Of a DNA stretch of 60,454 nucleotides, positions 8,221 to 14,807 are shown piece by piece. The position numbers were made by a program, and so were the translations under genes. The stretch's first letter is position 1; each line of letters opens with the position of its first letter. The stretch comes from Deltaproteobacteria bacterium RBG_16_49_23. Lineage in GTDB: Bacteria > Desulfobacterota > BSN033 > UBA1163. The notes under the pieces were generated by a model. It was not told where the DNA came from, did not search any database, and was given only the letters and a program-made list of their open reading frames with translations. The stretch lies in NCBI GenBank assembly GCA_001798855.1, contig MGQQ01000159.1:1-60454 (forward strand), given 5' to 3'.

Positions 8221-8458
8221 CCCATAAATAGGGGCGCTGGACACAAGGGGCACTCTGATAGATTCCCCATCCCCCTCCTGACCTCCCCCTTGAAGGGGGA
8301 GGAACGTGGGGATTACCTTCCCTTTCATTAGGAGGACCATAGCGATTACCCTCCCCTTCAGGGGGAGGGTTGGGGTGGGGGTGGGGGTGGGGTATGCCAA
8401 AACCTCAATTGCACCAGTCGTACGTTCCCTCCTTGTGTCCAGCCCCCCGACTTATGGG
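8221..8458. repeat. Inner MITE-like element with 28-bp inverted ends, copy B
   Basis: The left end, CCCATAAATAGGGGCGCTGG and on to 8248, matches the right end (8431–8458, reversed) at 25 of 28 positions. The interior holds GC-rich hairpin arms and no gene. It interrupts the outer repeat between CTTTGGAAAA and the ATTTTTGAAATTATGC segment. Related to the copy at 1829–2066. Confidence 0.65.
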
Positions 8459-8498
8459 ACGAGGTGGATTTTTGAAATTATGCTTGGAAAATCTCCCC

Positions 8499-8532
8499 CC
8501 TGCCTACGCCGGAGCGGCTTCGCGCAGGCAGG
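8499..8532. repeat. 34-bp hairpin repeat, 5 copies in window
   Basis: Consensus CCTGCCT-CG-CGAAGC-GCTTCG-CG-AGGCAGG. Copies lie at 8499–8532, 9597–9629, 13858–13891, 51230–51263 and 53807–53840, all between genes. The copies are nearly palindromic and differ mainly in the middle, as expected of REP-type elements. Confidence 0.7.
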
Positions 8533-8604
8533 TTACCCCTCTTTGCCAAAGAGGGGTATAAAGGTACATTTGTATTACTTGGACAAGTAACTGAGGGGTT
8601 ACAA

Positions 8605-9546
8605 TTACGCTGTAAGGGTTGTTCCGGCTTCTCCTTTGACCGCCTTCAGAAGGTTTTCTGGAGAGGTAATAATCGCCTTTTCACCCCCTCCTTCGAGAAA
8701 CTGGATGATGGCTTCGATCTTTGGTCTCATTGAACCGGGCTTGAAATGTCCTTCTTTTAGATATTTCTTTATCTCAGAGAGGGAAACACGACGGAGAGGC
8801 TTTTGATCCACCTGGCCAAAGTTCAAATAGACAGCATCGACAGACGTCGAAATGATAAAGGTGTCTGCCCCAAGGTTTCTTGCCAGGAGTGAGGACCCCA
8901 TATCTTTGTCAATCACGGCTTCAACGCCTTCCAGGTCGCCCTGCTCATTCCGGATCACGGGGATCCCGCCTCCACCGGCAGCGATAACAATATAGCCGTC
9001 TTCCACTAGTAACCTGACCACATCCAGTTCGACGATCTCTATCGGGATGGGGGAAGGAACGACACGTCTGAAACCCCGACCGGCATCTTCCATGACTTGC
9101 CACCCCGCTTCTTTCCTGTGGAGGGTCGCTTCTTCCTCCGACATGAAGGAGCCGATCGGTTTTGAGGGATGTTGAAAGGACGGGTCGTCCCTGTCCACAA
9201 TAACCTTGGTCACCACTGCAGCCACCTTCTTCTCGACGCTTAACTTACGGAACTCGTTCAGAAGGGCCATTTGAATCATATACCCGATTGCCCCCTGTGT
9301 GTCAGCTCCACAGATGTCGAGAGGGATCAGGGGGAGTTCATGCCGGGCAAGCTCCCCTCTTCTGTAAATAAAACCTACCTGGGGACCATTCCCATGAGTG
9401 ATGATCAATCTCTGGCCCTCAGCAATCAGTTCAGCAATAAATTTCGAGGTTTCCTGGATCGCTTCATACTGGGAGGAGAGCGCGATGTGGTCCTTATCCT
9501 TGATTAAAGAGTTTCCGCCAATGGCGAGAACCGCTAAAGAATTCAT
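8605..9546 (-). CDS. arcC: Carbamate kinase
   Basis: 313 residues, full length for the family. Converts carbamoyl phosphate plus ADP to ATP, CO2 and ammonia. Amino-acid-kinase fold motifs: LAIGGNSLIK at the N-terminus, THGNGPQVG, the PLDICGADTQGAIGYMIQ helix, AGGGGIPV, VIDKDMGSSLLARNLGAD and the C-terminal GSMRPKIEA. Lies at the end of a minus-strand set with pyrB-like, hydantoinase and carbamoyltransferase genes, so it is well placed to harvest carbamoyl phosphate as ATP. This corresponds to yqeA in the E. coli xdh/yge cluster. It may instead run in reverse to supply carbamoyl phosphate. Confidence 0.94.
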   Translation of the reverse strand: MNSLAVLAIGGNSLIKDKDHIALSSQYEAIQETSKFIAELIAEGQRLIITHGNGPQVGFIYRRGELARHELPLIPLDICGADTQGAIGYMIQMALLNEFRKLSVEKKVAAVVTKVIVDRDDPSFQHPSKPIGSFMSEEEATLHRKEAGWQVMEDAGRGFRRVVPSPIPIEIVELDVVRLLVEDGYIVIAAGGGGIPVIRNEQGDLEGVEAVIDKDMGSSLLARNLGADTFIISTSVDAVYLNFGQVDQKPLRRVSLSEIKKYLKEGHFKPGSMRPKIEAIIQFLEGGGEKAIITSPENLLKAVKGEAGTTLTA

Positions 9547-9657
9547 AGGTTGACCTATTCTAATCGGTGTAGTTTCACCCTCACCCCACCCTCTCCCCTG
9601 CCTTCGCCGAAACGCTTCGTGCAGGCAGGCATCAAGGGAGAGGGTAATTTGTTGTTT

Positions 9658-10587
9658 TTATCGTTTGCCGAAAATCATGGCCAGCAGGGCCATCCTGATA
9701 AAGACTCCATTCCTTATCTGTCTGAAATAGGCAGCCCCAGGATAAGTATCCACATCAGGGTGAATCTCATCCACCCTTGGGAAGGGATGTAGTATTGTAA
9801 TTTTCTTCTTCAAGCTCTTGAGGAACCCTCCATCTATGATCAGGCTTCCTTTGACCCTCTCATACTCAGAAAGGTCAGCAAATCTCTCTTTTTGAACCCG
9901 TGTCATATAGACCAAATCGCTTGCATTGGCTGCCTCCATCATGTCCTCGGTTTCAATGATTTTTATTCCCTTCTCTTTTAAATTCGCAGTAATCTCCTCC
10001 GGCATTCGAAGGAGACCCGGTGAGACAAAATAGAGTTTGGCCCGGAAAAGGGATAAAACCTCAACCAAGGCATGAACCGTTCTCCCGTGCTTAAGATCCC
10101 CCACCAACGAAACCGTCAGGTTTTTAAGGGTCCCCAGTTCTTTAGAGATGGTATAGACATCGAGGAGCGCCTGCGTGGGATGCTGACCTGCCCCGTCTCC
10201 AGCATTGATCACAGGGACCGGCGTTGCATCTGCAGCTTCTCTTGCTGACCAAGTTCGCGGATGGCGCAGCACAATCACATCGGCATATTGAGAGACGGTC
10301 CTTGTGGTATCGACCAGAGTTTCACCCTTTGCGACCGATGAACTCTCCACCGAGCCCATGCTGATCACACCGCCCCCGAGTCTCTGCATGGCCGCCTCAA
10401 AAGAGAGCCGAGTGCGCGTGCTGGGTTCGAAAAAAAGAGTCGCAAGAAGTTTTCCCTTGAGCAGGGAGAAACTGCCTTTCTTTTTTAACTCTTTTTCAAA
10501 CGCTGATGCCACCTTCATGATCGCTTCGACATCTTTCTTCGAAAATTGATTTCCATGAAGAATATCTTTTCCTTTAAGACTGGCCAT
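9658..10587 (-). CDS. pyrB: Aspartate carbamoyltransferase, catalytic chain
   Basis: 309 residues. Transfers the carbamoyl group to aspartate. The carbamoyl-phosphate loop FFEPSTRTRLSFE, the HPTQALLD motif, SVLR-type RHPR and the C-terminal HPFPRVDEIHPDVDT and YFRQ are all present and of aspartate type. AAGGAGG lies 7 nt before the ATG. No pyrI regulatory chain and no pyrC follow. The neighbours are carbamate kinase and a hydantoinase, so the enzyme could serve pyrimidine synthesis or, reversed, release carbamoyl phosphate from N-carbamoyl-aspartate. The first is the safer call. Confidence 0.92.
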   Translation of the reverse strand: MASLKGKDILHGNQFSKKDVEAIMKVASAFEKELKKKGSFSLLKGKLLATLFFEPSTRTRLSFEAAMQRLGGGVISMGSVESSSVAKGETLVDTTRTVSQYADVIVLRHPRTWSAREAADATPVPVINAGDGAGQHPTQALLDVYTISKELGTLKNLTVSLVGDLKHGRTVHALVEVLSLFRAKLYFVSPGLLRMPEEITANLKEKGIKIIETEDMMEAANASDLVYMTRVQKERFADLSEYERVKGSLIIDGGFLKSLKKKITILHPFPRVDEIHPDVDTYPGAAYFRQIRNGVFIRMALLAMIFGKR

Positions 10588-10738
10588 TTTAAACCTCCTT
10601 ATAATTTACGCTTAACGGTAAAGCTCAAACCGGATGCCGAAACAAGTTCGGCATGACAACAACGTCATTCTCAACTCGTTTCAGAATCTTAATCCCTCAT
10701 TTGATATTCATTTGTCATTTGAACTTTGAAATTTGGAT

Positions 10739-12103
10739 TTATAACTTTCCCTTAATAATCTTTGTCGGCTGAAACTTCCCGTCTCCGGGTCTGGCTCTGG
10801 TTTCTCCATTCTCGACCAATATTTTTCCCCTTTGCATGACCAAAACAGGCTTCCCTTTGCATCTTCTTCCTTCATAAAGCGTGTAATGAGCTCCGGAGTG
10901 CTGGGTCTGCTGCTGGAGCATATGGAACTTTTCCGGGTCGAAAATAAATAAATCAGCGTCCGACCCTTGCCGAATCGTCCCCTTCTTCGGGTAGAGGCCA
11001 AAGATCCTGGCAGGATTCTCCGAAAAGAGTTGAACGCACCGCTCCGGTTTAATCTTTCCTTTATTGACACCTTCGTCGTAAGTGACAGTGAACATGGTTT
11101 CTGTCTGGGGTGAGCCAAAGGGAGATTCGAAGAAAGGATCCCCCAACTTCTTCGCCTTGGGTGCATGGTCGCTTGCCACGGTATCGACAATTCCTTCCTG
11201 AATGGCCTTCCACAGGGCAACCCGGTCTTTCTCGGTTCGAAGTGGAGGCCCGATTTTAGCCAGGGGACCCAACCTCTGAAGCTTGGTGTCGGTCATCGTC
11301 AGATATTGAGGGCATGTCTCAACATAGACGGCCTGCCCCTCTGCCTTTGCCTGTTGAAGAGGGAGAACGCCCTTTGCCGTGCTGAGATGGACAATATAGA
11401 GCGGACAGCGTGTAACGGCTGCAATCGTTATGGCTCTGAAAATTGCCTCAGCTTCCAGGCGGTCGGGCCTCGTCATCAGAAAAACTCTCCTCTGATCCTC
11501 TCCCCTCTTCAAAGAACGGTCCTCCAGATAGTCGGTCACCAGACCATTCTCTGCGTGGACCATGGCCATGCCGCCACACTCTGCGATCAGGTCCATAGCG
11601 GCAGCAAGATGATAATCATCCGTCATCCATTTCAGTTTCGCATAGGCCATGAACATCTTGAACGAAGAGACGCCGAGATCGAAGGCCCTCGGGATTTCTT
11701 CAATTTGAGAGGCAGGATCGAACAATGTCCCGTGGATTCCAAAATCGAGACACGATTTCTTTGAGCCCTCTTCCTGATACTGCTTGATTGTATCGATCAG
11801 CTTCATTCCGGGTTTCGCATAGGCAAAATGGATAAGGGTTGTCACCCCTCCATGGGCTGCTGTCAGGGAAAGACCTCCCATATCATCTTCATAAACGGGA
11901 TGGACATGAACATCGATTACGCCCGGCATCACATATTTACCCGAGGCATCGATGATCCGGCCCGCCTCCTCCTTTTTTAATCCAGGCTCGACCCTGGCAA
12001 TCTTTTCTCCCTTTACCGCAACATCAGCCTTGCGGATTCCCGAACCTGAAACAACCAGGCCCTTCTGAAACAGAATGTCATATTTCTTTTCCATACTCCT
12101 CAC
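10739..12103 (-). CDS. hyuA: Hydantoinase / dihydropyrimidinase-family amidohydrolase
   Basis: 454 residues. Hydrolyses cyclic amides (hydantoins, dihydropyrimidines, or ureide rings derived from purines). The binuclear metal site is visible: HVHP near residue 68, the carbamylated lysine in SSFKMFMAY, the histidines in MVHAENG and IVHLST, and the aspartate of ASDHAP. A C-terminal dihydropyrimidinase-type extension ends in FQPTKIIKGKL. The start may be GTG 12103 or ATG 12094; GAGGAG overlaps this point, so I keep the longer frame. It begins just after the small FeS subunit of a molybdenum hydroxylase (3-nt gap), so the two are probably cotranscribed. Matches HyuA in the E. coli xdh/yge cluster; dihydroorotase activity is an alternative. 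Confidence 0.9.
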   Translation of the reverse strand: MRSMEKKYDILFQKGLVVSGSGIRKADVAVKGEKIARVEPGLKKEEAGRIIDASGKYVMPGVIDVHVHPVYEDDMGGLSLTAAHGGVTTLIHFAYAKPGMKLIDTIKQYQEEGSKKSCLDFGIHGTLFDPASQIEEIPRAFDLGVSSFKMFMAYAKLKWMTDDYHLAAAMDLIAECGGMAMVHAENGLVTDYLEDRSLKRGEDQRRVFLMTRPDRLEAEAIFRAITIAAVTRCPLYIVHLSTAKGVLPLQQAKAEGQAVYVETCPQYLTMTDTKLQRLGPLAKIGPPLRTEKDRVALWKAIQEGIVDTVASDHAPKAKKLGDPFFESPFGSPQTETMFTVTYDEGVNKGKIKPERCVQLFSENPARIFGLYPKKGTIRQGSDADLFIFDPEKFHMLQQQTQHSGAHYTLYEGRRCKGKPVLVMQRGKILVENGETRARPGDGKFQPTKIIKGKL

Positions 12104-12106
12104 CCT

Positions 12107-12580
12107 TTACGCCTTACCCTTTACGGAACTATCCTTAATAGCTTTTACAATCTGTGTGTATCCTGTGCAACGGCATAAGTTGCCCCGTATATACTCCCTA
12201 ATCTCCCCTTCTGTGGGTTGAGGGTTTTCGTCCAGGAGCGCCTTTCCCGTCAGAATCAACCCGGGCGTGCAAAACCCGCATTGAACAGCTCCGTGATTCA
12301 GAAAAGATTCCTGAACCGGATGGAGCCTCCCATCAGATCCGGAAATGCCCTCAATGGTGACCACATCGCTTCCATCCACAGCCATGGCCAAGGTCAGGCA
12401 TGCGAGAATCGGTTCGCCATCGAGGAGAACCGTGCAGGAACCGCACTCTCCGATACCGCACCCATATTTTGCCCCTGTCAATTCCAGATGATCCCGCAAG
12501 ACATTGAGAAGGAGCTCATTGGAAGCAACAAAAAGTTCCCTCTTCACGCCGTTAACAGTCAATGTGATCTGCTTTTTCAA
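12107..12580 (-). CDS. Molybdenum hydroxylase, small 2x[2Fe-2S] subunit (set 1)
   Basis: 157 residues with the CoxS/XdhC layout. A plant-type ferredoxin domain carries CGIGECGSC-x11-C (about residues 41–63). The C-terminal all-helical [2Fe-2S] domain carries CGFC and CRCTGY (about 102–145). It passes electrons from the Mo site to FAD. The start is TTG, with GGAG 7 nt upstream. Its cognate FAD and large subunits (13932–17187) lie upstream but are separated from it by an ornithine-type carbamoyltransferase gene and repeats, which is an unusual split. Confidence 0.93.
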   Translation of the reverse strand: MKKQITLTVNGVKRELFVASNELLLNVLRDHLELTGAKYGCGIGECGSCTVLLDGEPILACLTLAMAVDGSDVVTIEGISGSDGRLHPVQESFLNHGAVQCGFCTPGLILTGKALLDENPQPTEGEIREYIRGNLCRCTGYTQIVKAIKDSSVKGKA

Positions 12581-12589
12581 TTTTGTCTC

Positions 12590-12745
12590 CGCCCCCTCTC
12601 CCCTCGAGGGAATGGGGAAGGGTAAGGGGAATTGTACTCTTACACCCCTCTTTGGAAAAGAGGGGCAAGTGGAGATTTTCCAAGCATAATTTTAAAATCC
12701 CCCTTTGCCAAAGGGGGATAAAAACACTGGAAACTGAGAAGTTAA
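12590..12745. repeat. Interspersed repeat between hydroxylase and carbamoyltransferase genes
   Basis: Contains the CCCCTCTTTGGAAAAGAGGGG hairpin and the CCCCCTTTGCCAAAGGGGGAT arm found in the other 'CCCCTTTG' repeats of the window. No gene. Confidence 0.6.
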
Positions 12746-12751
12746 GGGGAA

Positions 12752-13684
12752 TTACATAATTAGCGCCATCAACGCCTTCTGGGTATGCAATCTGTTCTCC
12801 GCCTGATCGAAGATAACGCTGTTCTTTGAATCGGCCACCTCGTCTGTCACCTCTTCTCCCCGGTGGGCCGGAAGACAGTGCATAAAAATATAGTCCTCTT
12901 TGGCTCCCTTGACCAACTTTGAATTGACCTGATAGGGTTTTAAAATCTTCACCCTCTCTGCATGCTCCTTCTCTTTTCCCATGCTCGCCCAGACATCGGT
13001 ATAGATGATATCCGCTCCCTTGACCGCTTCCTTCGGGTCATCCGTCACCCTTACTTCTGAACCATTTTTTCTTGCCTCCTTCTTTCCCTGTGCCACCACT
13101 TTCGAATCGGGTTCATACCCCTTCGGACAGGCAAGGACGATATTCATCCCCACCTTTGAGCAGCCATCGATCAGGGAATGGGCAACATTATTGCCGTCCC
13201 CCACATAGGCCAGTTTCAGACCGTCGAGCCGCCCCTTCTTCTCATAGACGGTGAACAGATCGGCAAGCCCCTGGCACGGGTGGGAGAAATCGGAGAGCCC
13301 ATTGATCACAGGGACTTTTGAATTCTGAATGAGGTCGAGTATGGTCTGATGGGAAAAGACCCTCGCCATGATCCCATTGACATAACGCGAAAGGGTTCTG
13401 GCTGTGTCTCCGATCGTTTCCCCCCGTCCTAATTGCAGATCGCCGGCGCTCAGGTTGAGCGCATAACCGCCGAGCTGCCACATCCCCACCTCAAAAGAAA
13501 CACGGGTCCGGGTGGACGGTTTCTCAAAGATCATCGCCAGGGTTTTCCCCTTGAGCAGGGGATGCTCCTGTCCTCTTAGAAGCTGGAACTTCAACAGCTC
13601 CGATGCCTTGAGAATCTGCTCGATCTCTTCCCGCGTGAGATGATCGAGGCTCGCCAGAGATTTCCCTTTCATATGAACAGCCAT
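12752..13684 (-). CDS. argF: Ornithine-type carbamoyltransferase
   Basis: 310 residues. Carries the carbamoyl-phosphate motif STRTRVSFE, the HPCQGLADL loop, the ornithine-type signature [11 protein letters not shown] and the C-terminal [11 protein letters not shown]. These together point to ornithine carbamoyltransferase (citrulline formation or arginine catabolism) rather than aspartate type. AAGGAG lies 9 nt before the ATG. It sits between two halves of a molybdenum hydroxylase set and near carbamate kinase, so in this operon it may act on a ureide rather than citrulline. The sequence alone supports the ornithine call. Confidence 0.87.
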   Translation of the reverse strand: MAVHMKGKSLASLDHLTREEIEQILKASELLKFQLLRGQEHPLLKGKTLAMIFEKPSTRTRVSFEVGMWQLGGYALNLSAGDLQLGRGETIGDTARTLSRYVNGIMARVFSHQTILDLIQNSKVPVINGLSDFSHPCQGLADLFTVYEKKGRLDGLKLAYVGDGNNVAHSLIDGCSKVGMNIVLACPKGYEPDSKVVAQGKKEARKNGSEVRVTDDPKEAVKGADIIYTDVWASMGKEKEHAERVKILKPYQVNSKLVKGAKEDYIFMHCLPAHRGEEVTDEVADSKNSVIFDQAENRLHTQKALMALIM

Positions 13685-13797
13685 ATTCTACACTCCTTTC
13701 TAAACAAGTCGTCCTTAAAAATACAGGCTTTACCTGATCCACTTCCATGTAAAATATTTTATATAATTTTGTTCGAACATGTAAACTATCTAATCCC

Positions 13798-13915
13798 ATC
13801 CCCCTCCTGACCTCCCCCTTGAAGGGGGAGGAACTTAGGGTTTTCCCTCCCCTTCAGCCTGCCTGCGCGAAGCCGCTTCGGCGAAGGCAGGGGGGAGGGA
13901 CAGGGTGGGGGTGGG
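13798..13915. repeat. GC-rich hairpin repeats
   Basis: CCTCCCCCTTGAAGGGGGAGG followed by the 34-bp CCTGCCT-AGGCAGG hairpin (13858–13891) and a G-rich tract. The whole gap between the carbamoyltransferase gene and the FAD subunit gene is repeat sequence. Confidence 0.6.
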
Positions 13916-13931
13916 ATATTTTTCGGGGCAA

Positions 13932-14807
13932 TTAAACGGCCCTTTTCCACGCAAGGTTGATTGCATCTCGAACAAGTATTTTCGACACCTCTTTTCGATA
14001 CCAAGCTGTTGAACGCATATCATTAATGGGTTTAATTTCTTCAGAAACCTGGAGGCTCGCCTTTTCAACAAGATCCTCTTTAAACTTCCTACCCATCAAG
14101 ATTCTTTCTGCCCCTTTTGTCCTCAGAGGGATCTCTGCCACTGAACCCATAACCATTTTACAATCTCGACAAAAATCTTCTTCTCGCTCTATAACCACTG
14201 CCACACTGACTTTGGCTAAATCGGCAGAAACCCTGCCCAGTTTCACAAAAGCGCTCCCCGTGTTAGCTTTCGGCTCGGGGACCTGGATCTCAACCATCAA
14301 TTCCTTTCGGGTTAGGAGGGTTTGTCCAGGTCCGCTAAAAAAGGCCTCAAGGGGAATAGTCCTTTCTTTATCTCCCTCGATCATCCTGACCTCTGCCCCA
14401 AAGGCAATCAGGGGTGGGGCGGAATCGGCTGCAGGGGATCCATGACAAAGGTTCCCCCCGAGAGTCCCCATCGTCTTGATCTGTATGGAGGTCACAGCCT
14501 TCGCTGCCTCATGGAGCGCCGTATAGCGTTTTTGGATGAATCCATTTCTCTCAATTTGCCGGAAGGTGGTGAGAACGCCGATGCGCAGGCCAGGCTCGAT
14601 GATCAGGTACCTGAGCGCAGGAATCTTTGAGAGGTTGATGATTGCCTCCGGACGGGCCCTGCCCATCTTCATCCGGACGAGGAGATCCGTCCCTCCGGCC
14701 ATGAACTTGGCATTCCCCCGGTAGGCGGCCATCCACTTCACCGCTTCTCCAATGGTATGAGGTTCGACGAACTCAAACTCCTGGGAAAGGATGTGGGAAT
14801 TAATCAT
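13932..14807 (-). CDS. Molybdenum hydroxylase FAD subunit (set 1)
   Basis: 291 residues, CoxM/XdhB type. FAD-binding motifs AGGTDLLVRMK (about 37–47) and TMGTLGGNLCHGSPAADSAP (about 112–131) are intact, and the CO-dehydrogenase-flavoprotein C-terminal domain ends the protein. Carries electrons to NAD or another acceptor. Its start overlaps the end of the large subunit upstream by 8 nt, so the two are translationally coupled. Confidence 0.93.
   Translation of the reverse strand: MINSHILSQEFEFVEPHTIGEAVKWMAAYRGNAKFMAGGTDLLVRMKMGRARPEAIINLSKIPALRYLIIEPGLRIGVLTTFRQIERNGFIQKRYTALHEAAKAVTSIQIKTMGTLGGNLCHGSPAADSAPPLIAFGAEVRMIEGDKERTIPLEAFFSGPGQTLLTRKELMVEIQVPEPKANTGSAFVKLGRVSADLAKVSVAVVIEREEDFCRDCKMVMGSVAEIPLRTKGAERILMGRKFKEDLVEKASLQVSEEIKPINDMRSTAWYRKEVSKILVRDAINLAWKRAV

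Larger units (their letters stand above)
8169..8602. repeat. Outer interspersed repeat with 15-bp terminal inverted repeats
   Basis: GTAACCCCTCAGTTA at 8169–8183 is exactly inverted at 8588–8602. Next to the ends are arms of the type TTTTTATCCCCCTTTGG and CTTTGCCAAAGAGGGG. Related pieces lie at 12630–12745, 39776–39870 and 60118–60271, the last ending in TAACTGAGGCATTAC. A second element (8221–8458) is inserted inside this copy, so the whole is a nested pair. Confidence 0.7.

Noticed and set aside
8218-8590. Frames of 60–94 codons on both strands
   Set aside because: Made of GC-rich repeat arms (Gly/Pro/Val runs), not proteins.
13242-13481. Alternative frame within the ornithine-type carbamoyltransferase
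   Set aside because: Arg-rich frame, wholly inside a well-supported gene.
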